The notes: generated from the sequence alone by a model not told the origin. A stretch of 44,118 bases of DNA from Simplicispira psychrophila DSM 11588 (GCF_000688255.1 NZ_JHYS01000020.1:1-44118), one strand, 5' to 3'; shown: positions 1 to 8,691, counted from the first letter of the stretch. Numbers and translations: made by a program.

Positions 1-16
1 CGTGCGGCTTGACCCT
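1..16 (+). rRNA. 23S rRNA, 3' terminal bases (partial)
   Basis: The first bases read CGTGCGGCTTGACCCT, which matches the conserved end of bacterial 23S rRNA (E. coli ends in GAGGCTTAACCTT). The rest of the rrn operon lies before the window. The exact mature end is inferred by analogy. The 5S rRNA that follows about 155 bases later on the same strand supports the call. Confidence 0.75.
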
Positions 17-170
17 ATAACTTTGATAGCCTTTGCTTAAAGAAATTTAAGTGATCTTCAAAGATTGTTATGCCAAAGCTGACGCAGTCAAAATACAAAT
101 TCGAAAAAAACTGATTCCAGACTCTATGAATTGGCTGTGCTGATCAATGATCAGCGCGGCAACCCTTTAT

Positions 171-284
171 GCCTGATGACCATAGCAAGTTGGCCCCACT
201 CCTTCCCATCTCGAACAGGACAGTGAAACGACTTCGCGCCGATGATAGTGCGGGTTCCCGTGTGAAAGTAGGTCATCGTCAGGC
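171..284 (+). rRNA. rrf: 5S rRNA
   Basis: The sequence has the hallmark 5S blocks: GCCTGATGACCATAGC at the 5' side, the CCACTCCTTCCCATCTCGAA loop region, and a 3' strand (GTCATCGTCAGGC) that pairs with the 5' end to close helix I. The length of about 113 bases is usual for Burkholderiales. It follows the 23S end on the same strand and is followed by an intrinsic terminator, so it is the last gene of an rrn operon. Ends are good to one or two bases. Confidence 0.95.
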
Positions 285-302
285 TCTTACAGCCAGCAAA
301 TA

Positions 303-334
303 CCCCCCGCTCAGCAATGTGCGGGGGGTTTTGT
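303..334 (+). terminator. Intrinsic terminator of the rRNA operon
   Basis: A perfect 8-bp stem, CCCCCCGC (303-310) paired with GCGGGGGG (321-328), encloses a 10-base loop and is followed by TTTTGTCTTTCT. This is a textbook Rho-independent terminator about 20 bases after 5S rRNA. Confidence 0.93.
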
Positions 335-382
335 CTTTCTGCTTTGTGTTCTTGCACTAGGTAAAATTTACTGGATCTGAAT

Positions 383-1132
383 ATGCAATTGCAGGATATT
401 CTTTTTTCTCAGGGCTTTGGAACGCGACGTGTGTGTTCAGGTTTGGTGCAGCATGGGCTGGTGGAGATTTACGGAGCTGATTCGAAAGAGTCCCCTGTTT
501 TATGCACTGACTCAAGTGCTCGCTTTGAGCCAGAAAACTTATGTTTGCGGATACAGGGAGTGGATTGGCCTTACTATGCAAAAGCCTATGTAATGTTGCA
601 CAAGCCAGCAGGAACTGAGTGTTCACAAAAACCATCGACCTATCCCAGTATTTACACTTTGCTTCCGGCTGCGTTGCGCCAGCGCCCGACAAAAAGTGCC
701 GTGCAAGGGGTGCAGGCGGTTGGGCGATTAGATCAAGATACGACCGGGCTTTTATTGCTCAGTGACGACGGACAGTTCATCCATCGCATGAGTTCGCCGA
801 AAAAACATGTCCCCAAGATCTATCAAATCACTGCCAAACATCCAGTGACACCCGAGCAAAAGGAGCGCCTGCTGGCAGGTGTGGTTTTGGATGATGATCC
901 CAAGCCAGTGCGCGCCGCCACCTGTACGCTAGTGGATGAACATCGGTTGGATCTGACTTTGACTGAGGGAAAATATCACCAGGTCAAGCGTATGTTGGCC
1001 GCTGTGGGTAACCGTGTGGAATCCTTACACCGCTCGCGCATTGGCGCATTGGAGTTGCCTACGGATCTCGCCGTAGGCCAATGGCGGTGGTTGGCCCAGG
1101 AAGATCTGGAAAAGCTGCGTTCGATTAGCTGA
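383..1132 (+). CDS. rsuA: 16S rRNA pseudouridine(516) synthase RsuA
   Basis: Converts a uridine of 16S rRNA (U516 in E. coli numbering) to pseudouridine during 30S assembly in the cytoplasm. The 249-residue protein has the RsuA layout: an N-terminal S4-like RNA-binding part (about 1-60), the HKPAG segment (73-77) and the catalytic motif GRLDQDTTGLLL (114-125), in which Asp117 is the expected catalytic residue. A KYHQVKRM block follows towards the C-terminus. E. coli RsuA is about 231 residues, so the length fits; RluB/E/F relatives are usually longer or differ at the N-terminus. The ATG start is the first in frame after the rRNA terminator, with only a weak GGAT-type ribosome binding site. 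The gene starts about 100 bases after 5S rRNA on the same strand, but the terminator between them suggests its own promoter. Confidence 0.85.
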   Translation: MQLQDILFSQGFGTRRVCSGLVQHGLVEIYGADSKESPVLCTDSSARFEPENLCLRIQGVDWPYYAKAYVMLHKPAGTECSQKPSTYPSIYTLLPAALRQRPTKSAVQGVQAVGRLDQDTTGLLLLSDDGQFIHRMSSPKKHVPKIYQITAKHPVTPEQKERLLAGVVLDDDPKPVRAATCTLVDEHRLDLTLTEGKYHQVKRMLAAVGNRVESLHRSRIGALELPTDLAVGQWRWLAQEDLEKLRSIS

Positions 1133-1146
1133 TCAAAAAATAGAGA

Positions 1147-1572
1147 TCAATCACTGCCATCCACCGAGGCACTCCAGCGGCTGCCCCAAGAGTTGGCACG
1201 CTCCATGTCACGTCGGTTGCGTTTGGTGGGACGACCTTCCATCAAAGTATGGGCCGGCTCGGGCGCCAAGCGGCGTTGTTCGGCGGTTTGTTCACGGGCA
1301 CTGATACTTTCGGCCGTTTCTTCATAAAGTTGCTGCGCTACAGGTGCCGGGCCGCGTGCGTTGCTCAAGCCGCGCACCACCACTGTGCGTGCTATGAGCC
1401 CCTGCCGCAGGGCAACGGTGTCGCCACAGTGCACTTCACGTGAGGCCTTGGCCGCTTGACCATTAATGGTGACATGGCCTTTAGCGATTTCATCTGCCGC
1501 TAGGCTGCGCGTTTTGAAAAAACGTGCGCACCAGAGCCATTTGTCGATGCGCAAGATGTCGAGCTGGTTCAT
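1147..1572 (-). CDS. hslR: Hsp15-like S4-domain RNA-binding heat-shock protein
   Basis: Hsp15 binds free 50S subunits carrying nascent chains after heat stress and helps recycle them. The 141-residue protein opens with an S4 domain (about residues 7-70; RIDKWLWCARFFKTRSLA, then GHVTINGQAAKASREV and GDTV), followed by a basic, arginine-rich tail typical of the family (E. coli Hsp15 is 133 residues). The frame stays open well upstream, but the family starts right before RIDKWLW, so I chose the ATG at 1572 (MNQLDILRID). An alternative ATG 16 codons upstream would give MHVLQHK. Its 3' end converges on rsuA with only 14 bases between the stop codons. Confidence 0.85.
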   Translation of the reverse strand: MNQLDILRIDKWLWCARFFKTRSLAADEIAKGHVTINGQAAKASREVHCGDTVALRQGLIARTVVVRGLSNARGPAPVAQQLYEETAESISAREQTAEQRRLAPEPAHTLMEGRPTKRNRRDMERANSWGSRWSASVDGSD

Positions 1573-1937
1573 AGTGCTTATTTTGCCGTGGCGGGGTTTG
1601 TGCTGAAGCACGTGCATACCCGCATCAACCCGGAAAAGGATGGGGCAACGATGCCTTGGTGCAGGCCGCGCTATCCACAGTTTGTGCTCAATCTTCCCTG
1701 AGAGCGCGTTGAGCGTTCCGTATTGAGAAATCCGACTGGTGGCTGTAGAGCTGCATGTCACCGCGTAGCCGGTGCTGCACCGGGCAGGGTATGGGCCGCG
1801 CCGCTGTATCGAGCCCCCTTGCTTTGTACGGATGTAGCGCCGGGCTATGCTGTCGGCCGTGGGCGGCCCGCTGGCCGAGTGGGCGTGCACCGGATCCTTT
1901 GCATATACCGGTTTTATTTTTATAAGGAGAATTTTCT
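1573..1937. other. 365-base region without a recognised gene
   Basis: This region separates hslR (leaving on the minus strand) from the 76-residue gene, so it must hold both promoters. The minus strand is open for about 100 codons upstream of hslR, but the translation looks like GC-rich noise with no recognisable motif. Locally self-complementary GGCC-rich segments lie around 1855-1880. I recognise no riboswitch or RNA gene. The last 40 bases turn AT-rich, as expected for a promoter and leader. Confidence 0.4.
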
Positions 1938-2168
1938 ATGACTGAAAATTGGCTTCCGACGCTACTGACCGCCACGCCCCAGGAAGGATTTGAACTGGCT
2001 ATTACGCTGAGCCGCCGTGGCGTCAAATATACGCAGCCTGATCCTGAGAAGTTGAAAAAAATGCGCCCTGAATACGCAGATTCGGCCGATGCACTGACGG
2101 CAGCATCCCAAGTGATTGCCATCAATTTTCAGACAGCCTCCGCTGCGAACAACTACTGGCGCAAGTGA
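1938..2168 (+). CDS. Small uncharacterised protein, 76 residues
   Basis: I do not recognise this protein. The gene is credible because it has a strong Shine-Dalgarno sequence (AAGGAG at 1924-1929, 8 bases before the ATG) inside an AT-rich leader. The product is soluble and mixed charged: MTENWLPTLLTATPQEGFE, then a basic stretch (LSRRGVKYTQPDPEKLKKMRP), then an Ala/Ser-rich helix-like C-terminus ending in NNYWRK. There are no cysteines, membrane segments or signal peptide. It stands alone between hslR and the convergent glycerate kinase gene. Strong translation signals with short length suggest an abundant small cytoplasmic protein; its function is unknown. Confidence 0.7.
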   Translation: MTENWLPTLLTATPQEGFELAITLSRRGVKYTQPDPEKLKKMRPEYADSADALTAASQVIAINFQTASAANNYWRK

Positions 2169-2253
2169 TGCGTTAATCGAGTCATGCCGTGATGAACCGC
2201 GGGCGTCTATGGGATGCCCTTTTTTGTGGATCACTTCACACACTGCATTGCAT

Positions 2254-2310
2254 CAAAAAAATAGCTACTACTGCATGGCCGATAAAGGTTTGGCCCAGTT
2301 TTGGCCTAAT
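2254..2310 (+). repeat. Dispersed 3'-flank repeat, copy A
   Basis: The left arm is recognisable as AAAAATAGCTACTACTGC (ATAGCT at 2261-2266). The right arm is weaker, with GGCC-N6-GGCC ending in TTTTGGCCTAAT. It lies in the convergent gap between the 76-residue gene and glycerate kinase. See copies B to I for the family. Confidence 0.6.
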
Positions 2311-2318
2311 ATTTATTT

Positions 2319-3632
2319 TCAGGGCAGGTAAAGCGCGCGGAAGTCGTTGACATTGGTGAAGCTTGGCCCGGTCATGACCAGATCGCCGAGCGCGGCAAAG
2401 AAGCTGTAGCTGTCGTGGCGATCCAGATGCTCGGCAGGCGACAGGCCGAGTGCGGCGGCGCGTGCCAACGTGCTGGGCGTGGCGAGGGCGCCGGCGTTGT
2501 CTTCGCTGCCGTCGATGCCATCGGTGTCAGCGGCCAGTGCGTATACCCCAGGCTCGCCTTGCAGCGCGATGGTGCAGCTGAGCAAAAACTCGCTGGCGCG
2601 GCCGCCCCGGCTGGGTGCTTTAGTGGGTTTGCTGGCGCCTAGCGTGACGGTGGTTTCGCCGCCCGAGAGGATGACGCAGGGCCGGGTAAACGGCTGGCCA
2701 TGCTGCGCCACCTGCCGGGCGATGGCGGCGTGCATCTGGCCGATGTCGCTGCTTTCGCCTTCCAGCGCATTGGACAAGATGTGTGCCGCCACGCCATGCG
2801 ATTGCGCCAGTGCAGCGGCGGCTTCCAGGCTGTGCTGGGGCGTGGCGATGAGCTGCACGCGCTGGCTGGCAAAGCGCGCGTCGCCGGGTTTGGGTGTTTC
2901 AAATTGGCCGCTGCGCAGTCCGGCTAACGCGGCTGCGGGCAAAGTCAACTGATAGCGCTGGCAAATGGCCAAGGCCTCGGCGCAGGTGCTGGCGTCGGGC
3001 ACGGTCGGGCCGCTGGCGATGGTGGCTGGGTCGTCGCCGGGTACGTCGCTGATCAGCAACGTCACCACGTGCGCCGGTGCGGCCAGTGCTGCCAAGCGCC
3101 CGCCTTTGAGGGCCGAGAGGTGTTTGCGCACGCAGTTGATCTCGGCAATGGTGGCGCCGCTGCGCAGCAAGGCAGTATGGATGGCCTGTTTTTCGGCCAG
3201 CGTCAGGCCAAGCGCGGGCTGCGCCATCAGCGCCGAGCCGCCGCCCGAGAACAGGGCGATCACCAAATCATCAACGTCCAAACCCTGTACCTGCTGCGCG
3301 ATGCGCTCAGCGGCGTCTTGGCTGGCGGTATCCGGCACCGGGTGCGCCGCTTGGAGGATGGCAATGCGGCTAGAGGTGTGCCGAGCGCCTATCGGTACAT
3401 GGCCATAGCGGGTGACAACCAAGCCGCTCAGCGGTGCCTGCACCGGCCACAGCGCCTCCAGCGCTGCGGCCATGGCCGCGCTGGCCTTGCCGGCGCCAAT
3501 CACCACCGTACGCCCGGCGGGCGGTGCGGGCAGAAACGGCGCCAGCGTGTCCGCCGTTGGCTGGGCGCGCGCCACGGCGACGTCGTAGAGTGCGCGCAAG
3601 AAGGCGCGCGGTGCGTGGCTGGCGGGGGTCAT
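2319..3632 (-). CDS. gckA: Glycerate 2-kinase, MOFRL family (GckA/TtuD type)
   Basis: Phosphorylates D-glycerate to 2-phosphoglycerate with ATP, feeding glyoxylate, tartrate or serine-cycle carbon into glycolysis. The 437-residue protein has the two-domain family layout: an N-terminal DUF4147 domain with the VVIGAGKASAAMAAALE loop (about 43-60) and a C-terminal MOFRL domain containing ALAADTDGIDGSEDNAGA (roughly 370-390). Related proteins are often annotated as hydroxypyruvate reductase (TtuD), a historical label; kinase activity is what I expect from the family. The ATG at 3632 gives the standard N-terminus. It follows the Lon-like protease gene on the same strand with a 14-base gap, so co-transcription is likely, although the functions are unrelated. 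Confidence 0.88.
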   Translation of the reverse strand: MTPASHAPRAFLRALYDVAVARAQPTADTLAPFLPAPPAGRTVVIGAGKASAAMAAALEALWPVQAPLSGLVVTRYGHVPIGARHTSSRIAILQAAHPVPDTASQDAAERIAQQVQGLDVDDLVIALFSGGGSALMAQPALGLTLAEKQAIHTALLRSGATIAEINCVRKHLSALKGGRLAALAAPAHVVTLLISDVPGDDPATIASGPTVPDASTCAEALAICQRYQLTLPAAALAGLRSGQFETPKPGDARFASQRVQLIATPQHSLEAAAALAQSHGVAAHILSNALEGESSDIGQMHAAIARQVAQHGQPFTRPCVILSGGETTVTLGASKPTKAPSRGGRASEFLLSCTIALQGEPGVYALAADTDGIDGSEDNAGALATPSTLARAAALGLSPAEHLDRHDSYSFFAALGDLVMTGPSFTNVNDFRALYLP

Positions 3633-3646
3633 GCCGTTGATACTTT

Positions 3647-6178
3647 CTATGGTTTCTTTGCTGGCGCGACCGTACCGTTATGGCGTGGCCGGCTGGGAAA
3701 GCGCAGGCGTGTGTGCCCTGCCACTTGGCAGGCGCGGCGAAAGTCGCGTAGGGTCCGCTCGGCTAGTGCCAAGACGCTGTCCGCTGCTGCCGGCGTGGCG
3801 CTGGCGTCTTGGCCGGTGAGCACGGTGATGCCATCGCTGACGTGACCGGCGGTGTAGATGTGAAAGCGCCCGGCGGCCACGGCATCGACCACGCGCTGCT
3901 CTAGCATCAGTTGCTGCAGGTTGCGCGCCGGAATCAGGGCGCCTTGCGTGCCGTCCAGACCGGCGGCCTCGCAGACCTTGAACCAGCCTTCGATCTTTTC
4001 ATTGATACCGCCCACCGGCAGCACCTGACCATGCTGGTTCAGTGCGCCGGTCACGGCAATGCCCTGCGCCAGCGGTACGCCTGATAGGGCAGACAGCAGC
4101 GCATACAGTTCGGCGCATGAGGCCGAATCGCCTTCGACGCCGCTGTATTCCTGTTCAAAAACGACAGAGGCGTTCAACGCCAGCGGGGCAATGTGCTCAA
4201 ACAGGGCGGTCAGGTAGCTGTGTAGGATCAGCACGCCTTTGTCGTGGATGGGGCCGGACATTTCGACCTCGCGCTCGATGTTCAGTAGCCCTTCGTGGCC
4301 GGCAAAAGCATGTGCCGTGATGCGCACCGGAAAACCAAAGCGGTAGTCGCCCTGGTCGATTTGCGTCAGCGCATTGACTTGCCCGATGTGGCTGCCGTGC
4401 AGGGTGATCAGGCGCTCGCCATCGGCAATGGACTCGTGCAGGCGCTGTTCGGTGTAGTTGTGGCGCAGCGTGCGCGCTTGCAGGGCGGCCTCGATATCGG
4501 CAGCTTCGACCCAGGTACCGGCGCGTGCGCGGCACAGTGCGGCGCTTTCCGTAGCCAGGGCTTCGGTCTGCGCAAACAGCGCGCTTTGGCGCGTCTGGTC
4601 GTCGGCCTCGCGGTGCGATTGCTCCAGCAGGCGCGCCACGGCGGCGGCTGAAAAATCAGGCAAGCGGCGTTTGCGTGCCATGTGCGCAATGAACACGGCG
4701 GTGGCGTGGCGCGTCTCGGGGGTGCTGCGAAAGGATTCGGCGAAATCGACCTTGGCGCGAAAGCGTTGTGAGACTTCGGGGTCGGCGGCTTGCAGGGCGT
4801 AGTACTCCTCCACCGAGCCGATCAGCACAATTTTGACTTCCACCTCGACCGGCTCGGGCTGCAGCACCAAGCGGCTGGCGTGGCCGGGGGCACTGGCCGG
4901 GGTGTCGTCTTGTTGCACCCGGGCACAGCGCAAAAAGCGGCGCAGGCGCTCCCACAACCCCTCGGCGGCAGCCACGTCGCGCAGGTGCAACATTAAAAAA
5001 CCACCATGCGCCTTGAGTAGGCTGCCGGCGTGGATGGCGCCCAAGTCAGTGGGTGCGGCATCTTCGTCCGTGCTGGCCTCGACGCTGCCAAACAGACTGC
5101 GCAGCTGCGGGTTGTCTTCAATGATTACTGGCGCGGCCGTGCGCCCGCTGTTGTCTACGGCCAGGTGAATGCGGCACTGCGCCAACAAGGCCTCCAGGGC
5201 GTCCTTGCGATCTTCCTCGTCGTCTGTGGCGGCCTCGGTGCTGCTGTCGTCGCCCACGCCGTCACTGCCATCGTTGTTCGATGGCAGGAACAGCGCCAAC
5301 TGTTCTAGCAGCGCTTTTTGTACCCGGCCCAGCCAGTCGGTCAGTTGGGTGTTGACTGGCGTGGGGTCTGGCAGACTGGCGCGCACTGCGCTGTGCAGCC
5401 CCTCCAGCGCCTGTGCCAGCAGTGGTGCGATGGTGGTGCGGCGCAGATCGGTGCGGGCCTGCTGGTAGCTGCGTTCGATCGGGCGCAGGGCCGCCAGCAC
5501 GCGGGCAATTTCTGCACGCAATGCCTGCTCGGCCTCGGCGATGGCGGTGCGCTGCCCGGTGGGCAGGGCGCTGGTTTGGGCGGGTGTTTGTGGCTTGCCG
5601 TGGCTATCGAGCAGGGTGAACACCATGTGGCCGCTGTCGCGTGTCAGGGCAAATTGGCGCTGACGTGCAAACGTCTCCAGCGCGGCAAAGGCCTGGTCCT
5701 GTTCGGTCTGGTGGCTTTTGTCCAGATCGGTGTTGTCGGCGCGAAAGTCGGCTTCTTCCAAGCGTTTGGCGATGTCGTTTGGCAGCAATTGCAGTGCTTT
5801 GTCCATGCCCGCGCGCAGCACGCGTCCCTGGCCTGCGGGCAGGCGCAGCGCGTGCGGGCGCTCGGGTTGATCGAAGTGGTATAGGTAGCACAAATCAGGC
5901 GGCACTGGGCACAGCGCGGCGGCTTCGTGCATGGCTTGGGTCAGGAGCGAGGTGCGGCCACTGCCTAGCTCGCCCAGTACGAACAGGTGGTAGTCGGGCT
6001 GCTGCATCCCCAGGCCAAAACGTGCGGCTGCGGCGGCGCGCTCTTGGCCAATCCAGGGCAGGGGTAAGTTTTGCAGCTCGCCGGTGTGCGCAAAACCGAG
6101 CGTGGCCGGGTCAATGCGCAGGCGCAATTGCGTGGGAGCGAGGGATTGGGGCGGCGAGACAGGATCGGTGGAAGGCAT
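3647..6178 (-). CDS. Lon-family (S16) ATP-dependent protease, LonB/YcbZ-like
   Basis: A soluble protease of the COG1067 group: an AAA-type N-terminal region, a long central helical segment and a C-terminal Lon S16 protease domain. In the 843-residue product the catalytic dyad is visible as Ser685 (GDSASCAE) and Lys728 (GGINEKIEGWF). The spacing of 43 residues equals that of E. coli Lon (Ser679/Lys722). The P-loop is unusual: GELGSGRTS (69-77) has Arg where Lys is canonical, a variant I associate with this subgroup. An acidic insert (about 315-340, rich in D and E) sits in the middle. A TTG 12 codons upstream is possible, but the ATG at 6178 (MPSTDP) fits better. It lacks the N-terminal LAN domain of true LonA. 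Repeat copy B separates it from hemH. Confidence 0.85.
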   Translation of the reverse strand: MPSTDPVSPPQSLAPTQLRLRIDPATLGFAHTGELQNLPLPWIGQERAAAAARFGLGMQQPDYHLFVLGELGSGRTSLLTQAMHEAAALCPVPPDLCYLYHFDQPERPHALRLPAGQGRVLRAGMDKALQLLPNDIAKRLEEADFRADNTDLDKSHQTEQDQAFAALETFARQRQFALTRDSGHMVFTLLDSHGKPQTPAQTSALPTGQRTAIAEAEQALRAEIARVLAALRPIERSYQQARTDLRRTTIAPLLAQALEGLHSAVRASLPDPTPVNTQLTDWLGRVQKALLEQLALFLPSNNDGSDGVGDDSSTEAATDDEEDRKDALEALLAQCRIHLAVDNSGRTAAPVIIEDNPQLRSLFGSVEASTDEDAAPTDLGAIHAGSLLKAHGGFLMLHLRDVAAAEGLWERLRRFLRCARVQQDDTPASAPGHASRLVLQPEPVEVEVKIVLIGSVEEYYALQAADPEVSQRFRAKVDFAESFRSTPETRHATAVFIAHMARKRRLPDFSAAAVARLLEQSHREADDQTRQSALFAQTEALATESAALCRARAGTWVEAADIEAALQARTLRHNYTEQRLHESIADGERLITLHGSHIGQVNALTQIDQGDYRFGFPVRITAHAFAGHEGLLNIEREVEMSGPIHDKGVLILHSYLTALFEHIAPLALNASVVFEQEYSGVEGDSASCAELYALLSALSGVPLAQGIAVTGALNQHGQVLPVGGINEKIEGWFKVCEAAGLDGTQGALIPARNLQQLMLEQRVVDAVAAGRFHIYTAGHVSDGITVLTGQDASATPAAADSVLALAERTLRDFRRACQVAGHTRLRFPSRPRHNGTVAPAKKP

Positions 6179-6210
6179 GGTAGGCGCTGCGGGGCAGCAC
6201 AAAATAAGAG

Positions 6211-6262
6211 TCAAATAAGGCTATAACGCTTACGGTGTAAGCGCTGTAAGCTATTAAATAAG
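6211..6262 (-). repeat. Dispersed 3'-flank repeat, copy B (good hairpin)
   Basis: On the minus strand the arms are AATAGCTTACAGCGCTTAC and GTAAGCGTTATAGCCTTATT with a 3-base loop. The inner stem AACGCTTAC (6225-6233) pairs with GTAAGCGCT (6237-6245) at 8 of 9 positions. It sits about 50 bases past the hemH stop and just ahead of the protease gene. This is one of the clearest copies in the window. Confidence 0.8.
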
Positions 6263-6311
6263 GAGTATCAGTGAGGGGCTCAGGCTCAAAGGTCTGCGTT
6301 ACTGGGCCTGG

Positions 6312-7400
6312 TCAGCGCGGTGCGCCACCGGCCACGGCGTGTGCGCGGGCGCCGGCCAAGGCGATGCTGTCCTCCACCTGCACCGGCCAACCACCCAGGT
6401 GTTGCTGCGCAATGTGGCTCAGTGCGGTGATCCAGTCGGGGCTGTCGTTCAGGCAGGGGATGTAGTGAAACTCTTTGCCGCCGGCGTGCAGAAAGGCTTC
6501 GCGCGCTTCCTGGCTGATTTCTTCCAGCGTTTCCAGGCAGTCGCCGGTAAAGCCGGGGCAGATCACATCCACCCGGCCGACACCGGCTTTGCCCATCTCG
6601 ATCAGCGTTGGCTCGGTGTAGGGCTGCAGCCATTTGGCCTTGCCAAAGCGCGACTGGAAAGTCAGCTGCCAATCGTCTTTATGCAGACCCAGCCTCTCGG
6701 CCAGCAGGCGGGCGGTTTTGTGGCTTTCGCAGTGGTAGGGGTCGCCCAGTTGCAGCGTGCGCTCGGGTACGCCGTGAAAGCTCATCACCAGCTTGTCGGG
6801 CGGGCCGTTGTGTTTCCAGTGCGTTTGCACGCTGCGCGCCAGCGCGTCGATGTAGCCGGGGTCATCGTGGTAGTGGTTGACAAAGCGCAGCTCGGGCACA
6901 TTGCGCGTGCGCGCCGCCCAGCGGTAGACGGCATCGAACACGCTGGCGGTGGTGGTGGCGGAATACTGTGGGTACAGCGGCAGGATCAGGATGCGGGTGG
7001 CGCCTTCAGCCTTGAGAGCGTCGAGTTGACTGGCAATGGATGGGTTGCCGTAGCGCATGGCGTGGCGCACCAGTACGTTGCTGCCGGCTTCGCCCAGCCA
7101 GCCGCGCAACAGCGTCGCTTGTTTGGCTGTCCACACCGCCAGCGGCGAGCCGTCCGGTGTCCAGATGCTGGCGTATTTGGCGGCCGACTTGGCTGGGCGC
7201 GTGCGCAGAATGATGCCGTGCAGGATCAGCCACCAGATCGGCTTGGGGATTTCGACCACGCGCTGGTCAGACAAAAACTCCCCCAAGTAGCGGCGCAGCG
7301 CCGATGCCGTCGGGGCGTCGGGTGTGCCCAGGTTGCACAGCAGGATGGCAGTTCGAGCGGCTTGCCCGTGGATGTAAGGGGGTTCGGTGTGAAAAGACAT
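6312..7400 (-). CDS. hemH: Ferrochelatase
   Basis: Inserts Fe2+ into protoporphyrin IX, the last step of protohaem synthesis, at the inner face of the cytoplasmic membrane. The 362-residue protein shows family blocks throughout: [14 protein letters not shown] (19-32), [15 protein letters not shown] (139-153), the active-site motif SFHGVPERT (His209), and [15 protein letters not shown] (281-295). The frame is open 52 codons further upstream, but the family starts just before NLGTP, so the ATG at 7400 (MSFHTEPP) is preferred. Haem synthesis is relevant to the nearby cytochrome operon, though the two are separated by two other genes. Confidence 0.95.
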   Translation of the reverse strand: MSFHTEPPYIHGQAARTAILLCNLGTPDAPTASALRRYLGEFLSDQRVVEIPKPIWWLILHGIILRTRPAKSAAKYASIWTPDGSPLAVWTAKQATLLRGWLGEAGSNVLVRHAMRYGNPSIASQLDALKAEGATRILILPLYPQYSATTTASVFDAVYRWAARTRNVPELRFVNHYHDDPGYIDALARSVQTHWKHNGPPDKLVMSFHGVPERTLQLGDPYHCESHKTARLLAERLGLHKDDWQLTFQSRFGKAKWLQPYTEPTLIEMGKAGVGRVDVICPGFTGDCLETLEEISQEAREAFLHAGGKEFHYIPCLNDSPDWITALSHIAQQHLGGWPVQVEDSIALAGARAHAVAGGAPR

Positions 7401-7488
7401 GCGGCATTCTCGCGCACGGCTTGCAATGGGGATGTCTGCCGCGTGGGCGCCCCCGCCGGTGGCCCGGCTGATACACCTTGCCGGTGCG

Positions 7489-8154
7489 TCAATCGTGTTC
7501 GGTGGCCAGACGCACCAGACGCACTGGCAGCTTGGTGCTGCGCGGAACGTCACCACTGCCCTGGGCGGTCTCCATGTCTACGGCCCAGCCATCCAGCGCA
7601 GTCAAGCGGCTACCGGTGACGCCGGCGTTGCCTTGGGTCATGTTGGTGTAGTTGTACTGGTTATTCGAAAAATTCTTGATGTTGGCCGTACTTGTCCAGT
7701 GCATGCCGAACGGCGCGGCCGGAAAAAGCAGCGGCGGGATACCCGGCGGGTTGGCTTTTTTATCGACCAGGCGGCGCAGTTCATTGACCCGCGGCAGACG
7801 CCAGCGTAGCCCTTCGGCCTTGGCGCGTGCCTGGGCTACGGCGGTGGCTTCAGCGCGTTCAAACAATTGGCGCTGACCGGTACAGGTTTTGCCGTTCCAG
7901 TGCATGCCTTCGACGCAGCGGGCCCAGGCCAGCTTGCTACGCCGGTCAATGATGGCGGTGCCATCAGCAGAGGGCCTCAGAGTCGAAGTGGCAGAGGCGC
8001 TCGCCGCCGCGGCGGCGGCGGCGGCGTCGGGAGCCTGGACATCAGCTGGTGGTGGCATTGACGTCGGGGCGGGCGCCTGGGCCAGCACTGCGGCCGTCCA
8101 GCCCAGCGCTAGGCTGGCAACGACATGACGCCAGACAAAAAGGGCGGATTTCAT
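7489..8154 (-). CDS. Exported Lcl/DUF1566-domain protein
   Basis: 221 residues with a signal peptide ([18 protein letters not shown], cleavage expected near VLAQA, about 26), then a Pro/Ala linker containing a long alanine run (about 46-54) and a C-terminal DUF1566/Lcl-type domain. Family features are [33 protein letters not shown], the HWTSTA segment and the terminal block with [10 protein letters not shown] and RLVR. Two Cys flank MHWNGKT and may form a disulfide in the periplasm. The family occurs in surface and secreted proteins including the Legionella collagen-like Lcl adhesin, but the biochemical role is unclear. The alanine run is coded by a GCC/GCG microsatellite-like tract (about 8009-8030), a place where length could vary between strains. 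Confidence 0.75.
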   Translation of the reverse strand: MKSALFVWRHVVASLALGWTAAVLAQAPAPTSMPPPADVQAPDAAAAAAAASASATSTLRPSADGTAIIDRRSKLAWARCVEGMHWNGKTCTGQRQLFERAEATAVAQARAKAEGLRWRLPRVNELRRLVDKKANPPGIPPLLFPAAPFGMHWTSTANIKNFSNNQYNYTNMTQGNAGVTGSRLTALDGWAVDMETAQGSGDVPRSTKLPVRLVRLATEHD

Positions 8155-8231
8155 GGGACTATGGCCTTTCTGAGTGCGTGAATGAGGGGTGGCGCACCGC
8201 AGGGCGTGTGGTGCGCGCTATCCGTGCGAGC

Positions 8232-8591
8232 TTAGTGCGCCGGGTGTGTTTTTTCCCAGCGCGACTTGCAGGCCACGCAGTGCTGGGTTTGTGGCTCGAT
8301 TTTCAGTCGCTCAAACGGAATGGTACAGCCGCATTCACCGCAAACACCATAGCTGCCATCGGCCATTTTTTCGAGCGCACGGTCAATACGTACCACGTCG
8401 GTAGCGTCCAGATCGGTCAGCGCCTGGTTGACTTCACGCGCCACATTGCGTTGCAGCACCGCGCCTTCGTCGGCGCTGGGGGGCGTGAGGTTTTCCTGGT
8501 TCTGTTGTATCTGTGCCTGCAGATCATGGCGGCGTGTCAGCAGCAGCGCCTTGAGTTCCTCGTGCTGGGCAAGGGTCATTTTTTGGTTCAT
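8232..8591 (-). CDS. TraR/DksA-family zinc-finger protein
   Basis: A 119-residue cytoplasmic protein with an N-terminal coiled-coil region (about 5-75, LKALLLTRRHDLQAQIQQ) and a C-terminal C4 zinc finger: Cys84 and Cys87 (GVCGECG) with Cys105 and Cys108 (HCVACKSRW). DksA relatives insert the coiled coil into the RNA polymerase secondary channel and modulate promoters, often with ppGpp. It is shorter than true DksA (about 150 residues) and starts nearer the coiled coil, so it is a paralogue rather than the housekeeping DksA. It could share a transcript with the downstream Lcl gene (77-base gap). Confidence 0.85.
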   Translation of the reverse strand: MNQKMTLAQHEELKALLLTRRHDLQAQIQQNQENLTPPSADEGAVLQRNVAREVNQALTDLDATDVVRIDRALEKMADGSYGVCGECGCTIPFERLKIEPQTQHCVACKSRWEKTHPAH

Positions 8592-8691
8592 GGGGGTGTC
8601 TCCGACAAAAGGAAAGGTGGCAGGGAAAGGCTGGCAGCGTGCCCGCTGCGCTCCAGACCAGAATACCTCCTTCAGGCGCCGATATACCAGT

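Noticed and set aside
1573-1890. N-terminal extension of the hslR frame by about 100 codons
   Set aside because: The S4 domain begins right at the ATG at 1572, the upstream translation has no family features, and no Hsp15 protein that I know of has such an extension.
6339-7619. A 426-codon open frame on the plus strand opposite hemH
   Set aside because: hemH is unambiguous, and the antisense product is Val/Gly/Ala/Gln-rich with no recognisable domain.
8009-8030. GCC/GCG trinucleotide tract as a possible regulatory repeat
   Set aside because: It simply codes the alanine linker of the exported Lcl-type protein; strain-length variation is possible, but nothing else is implied.
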